A DNA stretch of 64,000 nucleotides from Sphagnum compactum (Eukaryota; Bryophyta; Sphagnopsida; Sphagnales). The notes under the pieces are model-generated. The model was not told the DNA's origin. It searched no databases and saw only the letters and a program-made list of their open reading frames with translations. A program made the position numbers and the translations under genes. The stretch covers positions 2,976,001-3,040,000 of the forward strand of contig OZ234498.1 in the NCBI GenBank assembly GCA_965153455.1, given 5' to 3'. This document shows positions 1 through 10,618 of this stretch, piece by piece. Position 1 is the first letter of the stretch; each line of letters begins with the position of its first letter.

Positions 1-760
1 ATGGCTATTGCCATGCCTCTTGTACTATGTAACTCTAAGCCCAGGTATCTGAATGATTGAACCCGCTCAATGGTTGTCCCTCTATATGTGAACTCTGGCG
101 CTGCACTGCGACGTTTTTCAAACACCACCACCTTGGTCTTGCTCACATTGATGACCAATGGTCGTTCAACATAGTACTCAGACAGAGCATCTATTTGTTT
201 CTGCAAACCTTGTGGGGTCTCTGACATCAATGCCAAATCATCTGCATACAGCAGTAATTTGACTACTATGTCTGCTAGTTGTGGCGGGCTATCGCCATCA
301 AGTGCATTTAGATGCTTCTCAAGTCCATCAAGGTAGAGTCCAAAAAGCAGTGGGCTCGGTGGACAGCCTTGTTTGACCCCAATGCCACATGAGAACCGGG
401 CTGATAGCCCTTCTGTTGGATCCATAACTTTGACGCTATTCTGGCTATACATGTTCTGTAGACACTGCATGAAGCGACCCACAATTCCCATCTCAGCCAG
501 CACCTGCCATAGTAGACCACGAGGCACTATATCAAAAGCTTTGCGAAAGTCCACAAAACAACAATACACCTTTTTGCGTTTGTGAGTGCTCTGTTCAATG
601 AGCGTTCGCAAAATGTACAGGTTATTCGTGGTGCGGAAGTCTTTCCTAAAACTAGCCTGTCCCCTGGCACATAGGCCCCTCTCTTCTGCCCAGCTGCTCA
701 ACCGTGCCTCTAGAATCATGGCAAAGATCCTCTTCGATTTTTGCCATACTGGATAGGGTA
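1..760 (-). mobile_element. LINE-type (non-LTR) reverse transcriptase fragment, truncated at the window edge
   Basis: Reading the minus strand from about 745 down to 1 gives an open frame with non-LTR reverse transcriptase signatures. In order these are a start resembling RIFAMILEARL, then FVDFRKAFD with the first catalytic Asp, then GVKQGCPPSPLLFGLYLDGL, then LLLYADDLALMS with the catalytic DD pair, then INVSKTKVVVF. The frame has no stop and runs off the window, so the 3' end is not seen. Upstream (745-800) the expected start of the RT domain is scrambled by an apparent small insertion and frame change, and no endonuclease domain is visible. This is most likely a 5'-truncated, dead copy. 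The family is clear; the clade is not assigned. Confidence 0.85.
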
Positions 761-769
761 GAACGGGCC

Positions 770-1599
770 ATCAGCGAGCACTACCCTATCACCAAACACT
801 TTGGCGAATCTTTTCTCAATTCTTCTCTATTTTGAGTGATTTAAAACGTTATGGGAGCGCTAACTTGAGCTCTTCAATTAGTCTTTGAACAGCAGAGGCA
901 AAGGAGCAATGAATGATAGAAGAGCAAGAATAGAAATAAGCTTTTCCTAGTGATAAAACCCGTTTTTCTTCTCTTTACCCCTCTTACTTTCAATGCTCAT
1001 AACTTTCTCATTTCTTGTTCAATTTAAGTGATTTAAAGTGAAATAAGAGCGCAACCTTATGATCTACAAATCATCTTTGAACCATAAAGGCAATAGAGCG
1101 ACTTTCAAAGACTTTTTTGGGTGTTCGGTAATAGTCTTCCAGGTATACGCTGACTTTTCGTATCCACCATTTAACCCCCCCTACTTTGGAGGGTCACATC
1201 TGACTCATTTCTTGACCTTTTTCAACGATTCAACTTTCTATGGGTGCGCAAATAGTAGGGCTACAATTCCTCTTTGGGCATGAAATAAAACGAGCACTCT
1301 CCAGAAATTCGCAGACTCTGAGACACTAAGTGTCTGGACACCGGCCTATCTACCCTACACACAAGTGGAGCTAACAAATCCATACCTCGAAATCTCTCCC
1401 CATCTCTCACCAAAACCAGTTAGTTTTAGAGATCTTGGGGAGCTGATGAAGGCGTGCATGCTTGATCTATTTCTTCTACAGTGAAACTATTGTAGGCAGC
1501 TGCAATCTTGAGGATTGGGTTTTGGAGCTGGTTGATCAATCCTGGGGGGAAGTAGGTGGTTGAATCCTTTTTGTTTCTTTTGAGATTGAAGGAAAATAA
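770..1599. other. Intergenic DNA and probable promoter/5' UTR of the glycosyltransferase
   Basis: I recognise no gene here. Short open frames are present but none resembles a known protein. The last 200 bases before the ATG at 1600 presumably carry the promoter and 5' UTR of the downstream glycosyltransferase, but I see no convincing TATA box or start site. Confidence 0.4.
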
Positions 1600-4500
1600 A
1601 TGAGAACTCTGAATGGGTCGAGGAGGGAGATGATTGCTGGTTCTCCTCCTCCTCCTCCTCCTCCTCACCTGGTGATGGTGCCTACTCCTGGCTTAGGACA
1701 CGAGAATCCTTTCCTTCAAGCTGCTAGAAGGATAGCAGACGAGGGGATCATTGTGACCTACGTGAGCACCGACAGACACATCTCCCGGGTCTTGAACAGG
1801 CCGGAGTTTGTACATCTGAGAAGCAGCAGCAGCTCCCAGCTTCTGCGGTTCGTGAACTTGCGGGATGGAATGGGTCATTTAGCGGAAAGAGAATTTCACC
1901 TAATCATGCGAACCCAAGAAGTGGTAACGAAGCTAACTCAGCTGTTGGAGGAAGTGGTGATCGACCTTTGTTCACCAGAGACCGAGAAGACGCGGTCTGT
2001 TGCATCAGCACCTCCTCCCTGTTGCATTCTGCATGACATGTTCTCCACTTGGGCCCAAGACGTTGCTGACAACCTTCAGCTTGCTAAACACATGCTGTAT
2101 GTCTCCCCAGCCTGTTGCCTCGCCATCTTATTCCAGGTTTCGCTTCCTTCATTCTGCCGTTTTTTTTGTGTCCTTGAAATGCACTGTAGGAAGTCTAAGA
2201 AAACGGATCAGAGGGACACAAAAGATTTGTTATCAACTTTAAACCCTAGTTTTCGCTACCCATTTAGAGAATGTGATCTACATCTGCAGTACTTACCAAG
2301 AACATGTCTTCTGCATTAGTAGTTATAATCTGAGAGTTCTTCAGGGGCATGGAACAACAAGATTTCAAAAGAAAGTGCAGCTCTGCGAGCTTGAGCTGTT
2401 TGTCTGATTCTTCTGGTTTAAGGAGAATCTAATGACTTGATGGTGAAATTGTCAATGTGATGGCAGGGACCACGGCTTCGAAAAGAGGGTCGTGCTCCTG
2501 TGACACCAGAGAATGAACACATTCTTCTAACAGACATTGCTGGATTGCCACCAATTCGCCCATGTGATTTTCCCAGCTCCTTGGTGGATGCCACTGTGTG
2601 CCAGGAGACAGAGAGGGGCCATAGGCTATTCCGTGTTGCCACTGTCATCCTGGTGAACACTTTCCATGCCTTGGAATGGAGGGTTCTGAATGCCCTTCGC
2701 TCTCAGGTTATAGGGACAGAAGATTTCAAGGTTAACTTTCTTACACTTCACAATAATAAATCCTTTCTCCAATATGAGGTCTAGTTGATCTTGCTGTCAA
2801 TCAAGACCATGAAAAAGGAAGGTCTTTCATTCAAAAGTCTGGAGCTTTTTTGTCAGCATTGTTTTCAGGGTTTAGCATCTTCCACAGTTTAATGAACTCA
2901 GTTCTTGTTATTAAAAAGGAACAAAAGAGCTGCTAGTGCTGTATCCAGGTGTTCAGCCTTAAAACTCCAAGCACACTTTGACTTCATAAGGAATCCAGAG
3001 CTCTAAGGTTTGGAGTCTTCTGGGGGGGGGGGTGTGTGAGACACAAAGTAGAGCTTTTATCTGTCAGCCCATGGTCTTCAATGTCTCTGTCTTTTGTGGA
3101 AATTATTTATGATTTTGTATGCTGCAGTCCCACCCAGGCGCACATGCCTTCAACAAAATTCCAGATCTAGGATTGTAACAAACCATTCAACTAGTTTGGA
3201 AAGGAAATTCTGCCATCAAGGTGGGATGAAGAAGAGCTTCAAGGGAACTATGTAAGTCAATGTTGACTTGCTTTGAATGACAGCACCTTGAACCTGTTTT
3301 TGCAGACCAAAGTAATCTTGGAAATAGGTCCGTTGCTCCCAGAGGCGCAGTTTTGTGATGATGAAGCAGGTGATCACATAATCAAGGAAACCGCCCATGA
3401 GAAACACCCATGCATACTTTGGCTCAACCTTCAGGTCCCATCATCCGTCCTATTCATTTCATTTGGGAGTGCTGCTACACTCTCAGCTCCTCAAATCCTG
3501 GATTTGGCAGCAGGCATTGAAGCCAGTAATCAACTCTTCTTGTGGATTTTGCGTTCCCCAGATGCTCCTATGGTGACCCATGACTTAGATGGTGCTCTGC
3601 CTGCATTGGAATTCCTCCCTCCAGGTATCTCTACTGGCTCACTCTAGTACCCCTTTTGGAATCAGAGGCCATACAACCCATAAACTAAAAAACTGGCACC
3701 TGTGCTTCAATCCTGCTGCGAAACAGTTCCTCATTCCCACCTGCAGCAAACATTGGAATTGGTACTCAAATTAAGATGCACATATGTAAACATCTATGCT
3801 GCAAGTTTGTAATCAACTGCAATGAAATTTTTGTTGTAATCTCACAGTCTTCATGGGTCAAAGGCTGGTGTGATCAAATTGAACCTTCTGTGTATAAACA
3901 AGGGCTGGCATTTTGGTCTGAGGGTTGCAGTCACAGAGTATGTGAGGGGGGGTCTTTTGGAAACAGGGTTTGAGGAACGCACAAAGGATAAAGGGATGAT
4001 TTATTCGGGTTGGACACCACAAGTGGAAATCTTACACCACCCTGCTGTAGGTGGTTTCTTGTCACACTCAGGATGGAACTCTGTACTGGAGAGTATATGT
4101 GCAGGAATCCCAATCCTTTCATGGCCCATGATTGCAGAACAGAAGCTCATTTGCAGGTCAGTATATAACTGTTTCAAAAGGCTGAAATGTGAAGCTCACA
4201 GGGGTGAACACTATTCGAATTCCAGGATGACCCTAGAGTGATGCTGTATAGGAGAGTGGTTCATGTGAGATCACAATTTTGTGGAGGTAACACAGGAAAG
4301 GACAGCCAACAAGCTGTTGGCACTCATGCAACACTGAGGATGCTCTCACTTGCTTTTCCACTTCGGCATCTAGGGGAAGAAGGCTGTTTGCTTGAGGCAT
4401 TTTTCACCTGTTTTATGGTCCAATGGAACTCTAACTCTGCATTTGAACTCTCAAGTTCAGTGGTGATGATGATTGTAGTGGACTTTGAGAATCAAATTAT

Positions 4501-4829
4501 GACGTCTTTGCAGGTTTCTAGTGGACACAGCAAAGTTGGCGATTGAGATACAGAAAAATAAGGATGAACTAGTGACAAAAGAGGAGGTTGAGCGGAAAGT
4601 GAGGGCTTTGATGCAAGGGGAGGAAGGTCAATGCATAAAAAGAAATGTTGTCATAATGCAAAGAAATGCAAGAAAGGCAGTGGCAGATGGCGGAATATCC
4701 AAACAGAATTTTGAAGCTTATATTGACCATTTGCAGACAGGAAGACCATTGAAGAATGCAGAGTTCAATGATGGAGAGGTGAGATCTGGAATCACAGGAA
4801 CTACCCATCGTATGGACCCAGTCTCATGA
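1600..4829 (+). CDS. UDP-glycosyltransferase, family 1 (UGT), five exons
   Basis: Predicted to move a sugar, probably glucose from UDP-glucose, to a small-molecule acceptor in the cytosol. Exons by eye: 1600-2136, 2467-2730, 3306-3624, 3967-4156 and 4514-4829, all with GT-AG borders and matching phases, giving 541 residues (usual UGT size is about 450-500). Exon 1 encodes the N-terminal acceptor domain with the PGLGHENP stretch bearing the catalytic His and HDMFSTW with the partner Asp. Exon 3 has LFISFGSAATLSAPQ. Exon 4 carries the PSPG donor-binding box from WTPQVEILHHPAVGG through HSGWNS to AEQ; the terminal Gln is typical of glucose users. HSGWNS replaces the common HCGWNS. ATG 1630 is an alternative start. 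An alternative sixth exon (acceptor near 4879) would end the protein as VLGH instead of reading through the last donor. Four introns is unusual, since most angiosperm UGTs have none or one. Family confident, substrate unknown. Confidence 0.88.
1643..1666 (+). repeat. CTC trinucleotide microsatellite in the UGT coding region
   Basis: Eight CTC units lie inside exon 1 and are read as a run of seven prolines just before the HLVMVP strand that starts the N-terminal fold. Length changes here would keep frame and alter only the N-terminal tail. Confidence 0.8.
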
Positions 4830-5601
4830 TTTGATATTTATCCTTGAGTTCACTGATGCTTCTATTTGTTTATGCAGGTTTTAGGACATTAGTCATTACC
4901 AGTTTCATGAACCGGATAACATGTTACAGTAATTGCTCTAAGAATTATGTTCTGTACTGCCAGTGAATTCTCAGTTTGTCAATCCTGGATTTGGTGATGG
5001 TTGTCATCCTGGTCCTCTGAGGATTGCAAGAGATGAAGACAATCAACATGTAGCATGAATAAAGAATTTTTTTTGTTTTGAGGCACTCTTATTCTAGATA
5101 ACGTCAATTTTGATCAACTTGTGTCACAATTTCCATTACCTTCTTGGCTTGAAGATGTTTTTCACATGCATTAGATGCCGGATTACTATTTGTGGATTAG
5201 TTGCATTAACATGCGGACAACAACTTTATATAATTGTAATGAAAGACACGGATGAAACAAACACTCACAGTCAGTTATTTGCAGTATTCACTATGGTCAT
5301 TATTGTTGTTGAACATAATGTTTGATTGTTACATCTTGTATTTGATGATGGCAAACATTTGCATGTGGCTCATGAGCCTTGCAAATAGGATCTCAGTGGT
5401 GTTTTAGGATTTAGTTCATGGGCTTGGTGACATTGAATTTTAACATTGCATCAAAAGGAATGGGTGGTTGTTTGATGTTATGGTTGATCATGGGGCATTT
5501 CCATTACACATGGGAGTCAGAGATCTTCATGGGTAGTTTCACAAAGGCTTTGGAGATGTATATTCTTGATATATCTCCACATTCAACAGCTGTGGATGTT
5601 T
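4830..5601. other. UGT 3' region and intergenic DNA
   Basis: This is the probable 3' UTR and downstream sequence of the glycosyltransferase. AATAAA-like signals occur near 5058. No further gene was recognised. Confidence 0.4.
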
Positions 5602-5792
5602 TTATGGTAGAGGAGTAAAATGTCCATGCATAAAAACTAGTGTTGAAATGCAAATAAATCCAAGAAAAGCTGTAGCCAATGGGGTGAATTATCCAAACAG
5701 AATTTTGAAGAATATGAACTGACCATAATGTGGACACAAAGACATTTTGCAGAATGCAGTGTTGACTGATGGGAAGGTGAGATCAGTCCAGT
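5602..5792 (+). pseudogene. Fragment of UGT last exon (degenerate duplicate)
   Basis: This stretch aligns by eye with UGT exon 5 from about 4612 to 4797. Shared blocks include ATGCATAAAA, AATTATCCAAACAGAATTTT (AATATCCAAACAGAATTTT in the gene), GCAGAATGCAG and the exon-end AGGTGAGATC. Indels and stops break the frame, and none of the upstream exons or the PSPG box is present nearby. It is a dead partial duplicate lying about 0.8 kb downstream of its parent. Confidence 0.75.
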
Positions 5793-5850
5793 TGCCACTG
5801 ATGAATATCTTGCAGAGATGAAATTTCCAAGATCTCTCAGGATTCTCCAG

Positions 5851-6061
5851 AAATTTCATCTTTGCAAGAGAATAACAGAAGAGTGCTCCAGTATTTAGTG
5901 GAAAACAAGACTTCTTTCCTCATCAACAGGCAACAGCGTGTGTGCTCCTCTCCAATAAGCTATTAGAGACTGAGAAAACACTGAAAACAATCCAGGATAA
6001 GCTATCTCACGAAGATACTACTAGTTCAGGATTTCCAAGTGTAGGTCCAGCAACTCAGGAA
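5851..6061 (+). pseudogene. Fragment of MLKL-like kinase N-terminal exon
   Basis: Matches the start of the kinase coding exon at 28990-29200 (locus B) nearly base for base over its second half: the blocks covering the ACTTCTTTCCTCATCAACA, CTATTAGAGACTGAGAAAAC and GTTCAGGATTTCCAA motifs are in the same order. It stops abruptly at 6058-6061, where sequence shared with 55434 onward begins. It encodes only part of the N-terminal helical region and has no start or kinase domain. It is closer to locus B than to the intact gene at 10619. Confidence 0.8.
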
Positions 6062-8507
6062 CACAAGTTGTTTATTAAAATAAAATGATGGGGAAATGGT
6101 TGGGATTGCTGTTGATTATCAAAGTGATTGTGAATTCAAACTTGGGAGAATTTTATTTAGCCTTCCTATTTTTGACGTACATAGACCATAGACCTAAGAA
6201 CTGAACCCCACCAAACATGGTTTTTAAGACCTATCAGACCAGGTCAGTTCTAGTCCCATGTCAACATATCAATTTCGGTCCTTGGTCGGGCCCAAGTTCA
6301 TGTAGACTTGTCGATTCCAGAGTCATGGAAGCATCTATGTCCAAGGGTCCAGGTTAGACCCAGTAATTCTTAAACTTGGATTTGGACTCAATTGGAAACA
6401 CACTATTAGCCAGCATTGCTCCAAACCGTAAAACTCAAAGAGCAATGGAGAAAAGGAGAAAAACCTCAAAACCTCAAGTGCTAAAGAGTACGATGCTGGG
6501 CTTGTTTCATTCTCATGGAGCTAATGCATTTGCCAGAGAAAGGGGTTCAAATGTTGTTGAGAAATGCAACAACGAAAAGCCCTTGAATGCCCTAGACACC
6601 ACAGTGTGGGGTTTTAAGTAGCTATGGAATCCAAGGGCTACAAATCCTAACCTACAAAACCTAAATATAGACTCTAGACTCTGCATAACACAAAAAAACC
6701 TAAAACAGTAGATTCTAGATTTTACATAACACCCTATAACCTAAAACCTTAGACTATATAGACCTCTATACTTGAGAGATAGATCAAGGTATCCTTTATT
6801 ACTTTACTCGGGTATCTCCTTTTTGAAGGGTATCAGCCAAAATTGGTTTTCTAGTCCCAATTCTCAATCGGGGTTCACTTTTGAGATACCCACTGATTCT
6901 CATTGTGAGAACTAAGCTGACACCCAACCAAGTAATTAAGGCTTTTCCTTGTTGTGATACTCGCCCAACACTGGTCAATGTTAAATACCTTGGTTGAGTC
7001 CTAGTTTGAAGCCAACAATCAACCTAATATTTGGTTCTAGTTATGGATTAATGCTAAAAGAGAAGCAAGAATTACTTCTGTTTTCAGATTTAATTGTAAT
7101 ATCTCGTTCAAATTGAGTAACCAAAATAAAAATAATAATATGTTTTACATTCATATTTGAAAAAGATCAGAATCTAAACTTTTAATTCCTTGGGTTCCAA
7201 ATGTGTGCTCAATGCTACTCTTCTCTTTCTCTTGTGAGGAGAGGGGTGGTGAAATGGAAACCACATTGACAAGATTTTCCTTTCAGTTGTCCCTCCCTGT
7301 TGATATGCTTGAACTAAAACTTGGAGACTCATTTGACAATATTTTTAAAAAAAATTCATGCTGTTGCCATCATTGACAACTTAGAGAATAATCTATGAAA
7401 TTGCTTTCATTACAACTTGCTTTGATGAAAGAAGATAGCCAAAAAAAGAAAGGTCTGAGAAAAAGGAGTTAACTGAATGAAGGTTCTTAATATGAAGTGA
7501 GATAGGAGAAACAAATGGCCTTCTTGTCATTCCTTCAACAGTTTTATGTTTAATAATCACTTACACCCAGTGTGAAATTTTATAAAAATGAGAAAATAAA
7601 TAAAATTGTCACAATATTCCTTTAATTTAAAAAAAAAATCACATTTGGACTTTGATTTTAGTTTAGTAGCATTTTAAAAACTAGCATAGACAGGGTCTGA
7701 GAACCTCTAGTTGGGGTGCTAGACAAGGATGCAACATCCGAGAACAGGGAAACATGTCACTGCTTACATATTACAATTAACATTTTTACAAACGAATAAA
7801 TTATGAATGATCCAACTCTAGCCTCATGAAATCCAAGAAATTGGGTCTCTATTTTATGATGGTTCATTTTTCAATGGCCCGTTCGACAATTTGGTGGGAA
7901 AATATGGATTTGGATTGGTATTGATAAACACAGTACACGGCTATCAGCTCTTCCCAGTCCTTGTGAAGAACCCCTTATTTTTTCCCTGTTGGAAGGCTTC
8001 AAGTTAACTTTTCATTTTTTGAAATGCTCACCCTCCTTTAAAGAGAAACAAATTCCGGTCTAGTGGTTAGCTAGCAGATACAGGGAATTTCTTTATTAAA
8101 AAATACAACTCTTTACGAATGGCCAAGCCAACCACCGGGCTTTACATCATACATGCTATGAAATTGATGTGACCTTGCAAAACTTTATTAATAAACACAC
8201 CATAAATTTAGAAAATGTACAAAGAAATTAGAAAAAGAAAAAGGGAGAATTTACAAGACGTCAGGGTAGCTCAAAATAGATGTCGAAATTAGACTTTGTG
8301 GAATTGCTGTGGCCAAATCTATGGATTCAAATAATTAAATATGTGTTGTCTATTTGTGTATTGTCTATTTTTGAAGGTGAAAGTCCTCGGCCGTAGGCTT
8401 TACCGGAATAATGGGCTGCGCACGGCAGAATTCACGCATAGAGGAAAAGATTTGAACAGGTTTTAGTCTTAACGTGAGAATGGGTGACTTTTATGTCAAA
8501 GAAAGTA

Positions 8508-8513
8508 GGCCCA
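8508..8513 (+). promoter_or_regulatory. GGCCCA (site II / TCP-type) motif upstream of kinase A leader
   Basis: GGCCCA (TGGGCC on the other strand) is the core of plant site II elements bound by TCP factors. It lies about 350 bases before the conserved leader exon. The surrounding TAGGCCCACAGAAGG block recurs twice in locus C and is absent from pseudogene B, whose homology begins downstream of it. The regulatory role is inferred. Confidence 0.4.
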
Positions 8514-8859
8514 CAGAAGGCGAAAGGAAATCGCATTTGATTCTTACTCATACGTTTTCTTTACTTCCTCGTCTCCTTCCTTGCGTGTGTTTTTTCTCTG
8601 TCTGTCGGTTTTGCGGAAATGGAAGTGTCGACAGAGATGGCTAGCCTCGTTGTGATTGATGCCCGGCACAATCTCCAACAATAACCATCTCTCTGTAAGC
8701 TTCCTTGTGATGGATCGACCGTTCCCTTGACCTCCAAAGCTGCAGATGACACTGTGCATACTGTAGCCGTCTCCTTTGATTGTTGATTGATTCCTTTGTT
8801 TTCTTGTTCTTGTCTGCCGTTTGGAGGAAGAAAAAAGTTCGAACTGATCCCTTTTTCTA

Positions 8860-8945
8860 ATTTGGCGCAAGACACGAACGAAGGACCGGAAGGCTGTCGA
8901 ATTTCTTGAGCGTTCCGATTGCGTCTTGTGACTTATTTTGAGCCG
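8860..8945 (+). other. Conserved 5' leader exon of kinase A (probably non-coding)
   Basis: This block, from TTTGGCGCAAGACACGAAC to TTTTGAGCCG, is conserved in loci B (27303-27395) and C (58468-58551) and ends at a GTATGT donor in each (8946, 27396, 58552). Reading frames through and after it are not conserved between copies, so I take it as a 5' UTR exon followed by a long 5' intron. The true transcription start is unknown. Confidence 0.5.
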
Positions 8946-10356
8946 GTATGTCTCAGACTCCATTTGGAAAATCGTTAAAATTAGTTGGCGAGGGATATAT
9001 GTGAAATCTTTCGGAGTTCAGCAATCTTTTGTAGATACACGTGTTGTGAATTTTCTTGGTAAAAGATTTAATGTCTTTCTTCTTCTTTCAGTTGAAATAT
9101 GTGCAAGGTTTTTTAGTTTTTCTGGTCGACCAACGAGGTCCACTCTTACGGCTTTTGTCTTTGACAGTCACGATCTTTTCGGGTTTGAGAGGCTGATTTC
9201 ATGGCAATACGCTGCAGATAGACCCGTCATGGCTTTTAGTTGTCTTTACGCCTTGATAAATAACAAGTCGGGAGGTGCATGGATTGCAGTTTTGTAGCGG
9301 CAGATATTGTCGCTTTATCAAGCCTCTGCGCCTTGTTTCGGATCGGCAAAATTGTCGTCTCTGCTCACGACTTCATGGCCATACCTGAATTTCAGTAAGT
9401 CTCCTTTGTTAGGTGTACAATCCTGAATCCTCTGCTCGCTTGAACAGTAGGTGTTTAGTTTACCAATAGACTATTCTATCCAGGTGCAATAACATTCTTT
9501 GGATCATTTGATCCGAGGTGTCAGTTGCTTGCTCATAGGTGTCTGCTTGACTTTCTTAGCTTTCAGGGTGGAGACTTACATACACTGTTGGGAGATGATG
9601 AACTCAGAGGGTAGTCCAGGAAGCTAGTCATTGCTATCCATGATGACGGTGATGGTCTGACAATCTGTGACCACTCATTGTCTTGGTACCATCAACATGT
9701 TGTTGTGTAGAGTTCTCATAGATATGTTTTCAAATAGCTTTAGCATATGTTCTGCATCCCAGTAGTCGTTGAGTGGTGTGCTTAAGGGATATCTTTAGAA
9801 GGAGAAGTTGTAATGAAATTAAGCTTACCTCACAAACTTAGTCTGTTGCAGCTTGAATGAGGATACTATTGACCCTTTTATGCTAGCTATGTCTCTTGAG
9901 TGCTACCAATATCATGATCAACAAGTCTTCCTGCTGCCTGTGGAAACATGACAGAAACTCAGGATGCAGATTTGTATAATGGTTTGTCAGAAATTGATTA
10001 TTACTTATATGCACCCATGGTCAGAAGCTGATGAAGTAAGTGGGTAGTAATGGCAGCTTGTCACTGCTATTTGTAATGAAGATGATGTCCCAGCTTCCAA
10101 CACTTTGTGAGTGACTCTCATATGGTTATGTATGTCCTCACTGTCCTGTTACCTTCAAAATGATGTTGTGGAGATGTCTCTGCAACCTCATAGATATGAT
10201 TTAGGGTGTAGACTTCCCAGGTCATGGCTTTAGCTTTTGCATGAGTTTCACAGAGGTTTCTCAGGATATTAGAGGTAAGTCGATTGCTGTACGGAAACTG
10301 CGATGCAGTATGAGATAAGACATAAAGATATATACACCTGATTCTTGCTTTTCCAG

Positions 10357-10413
10357 GGCTCCAGATTCTTGGCCAACCACTTGGGAGCTGTAGGTGGTCA
10401 CGAAATGCAGAAG
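10357..10413 (+). other. Candidate 57-nt upstream exon of kinase A, possibly coding
   Basis: Flanked by a TTTTCCAG acceptor and an AAG|GTAAAC donor. Locus B has an exon of identical length at 28643-28699. The phase-0 reading is partly conserved (G-S-R at the start, H-L in the middle, G-G-H then Q-K at the end) and joins in frame to the next exon at 10610, nine bases before ATG 10619. It contains an in-frame ATG at 10405, which could be an alternative start adding MQKNPS before the main Met. Confidence 0.45.
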
Positions 10414-10618
10414 GTAAACCTCTCCTGAATGTATTGCAGAGGATTCCAGAGCCACCCGCATTCCAGGAGTTGCACCTGGAGAGGAGGAACACCAACTCAA
10501 CTAAGTTTCTTCTGCTGTGAGCAGTGAATCAGCAGCGGGCTGAGCTGGTGTAAAATGGTTTTCACATGCTCATGATCAGCGTGCGATCTTTGCTGACTCT
10601 AATCTTGAGAATCCATCA

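Larger units (their letters stand above)
6058..10090 (+). repeat. Segmental duplication, copy A (partner 55434-59696)
   Basis: From 6058 the sequence is collinear with 55434 onward through the intergenic DNA, the kinase 5' leader and the 5' intron. Landmarks in the same order include ACACAAGTTGTTTATT, the stretch CCAGGTCAGTTCTA (near 6240 and 55612), ATGATCCAAC (7807 and 56887), TAGGCCCACAGAAGG (8506) and the leader donor at 8946. The match breaks at about 10090, where copy C has a deletion. Short open frames inside (for example 6376-6621) are not conserved in the partner and are not called genes. Confidence 0.8.

Noticed and set aside
3021-3032. Run of G residues in UGT intron 2
   Set aside because: A simple homopolymer inside an intron, with too few G tracts to argue for a quadruplex.
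6376-6621. 81-codon open frame in the duplicated intergenic region
   Set aside because: The equivalent sequence in copy C (about 55750-56000) has frameshifts and stops. Composition is ordinary and no motif is present.
8938-9297. 119-codon open frame after the kinase A leader, with similar frames in B (27435-27698) and C (58544-58822)
   Set aside because: The DNA is conserved, but indels between copies put the open frames out of register and each begins across the predicted leader donor. Better explained as 5' intron.
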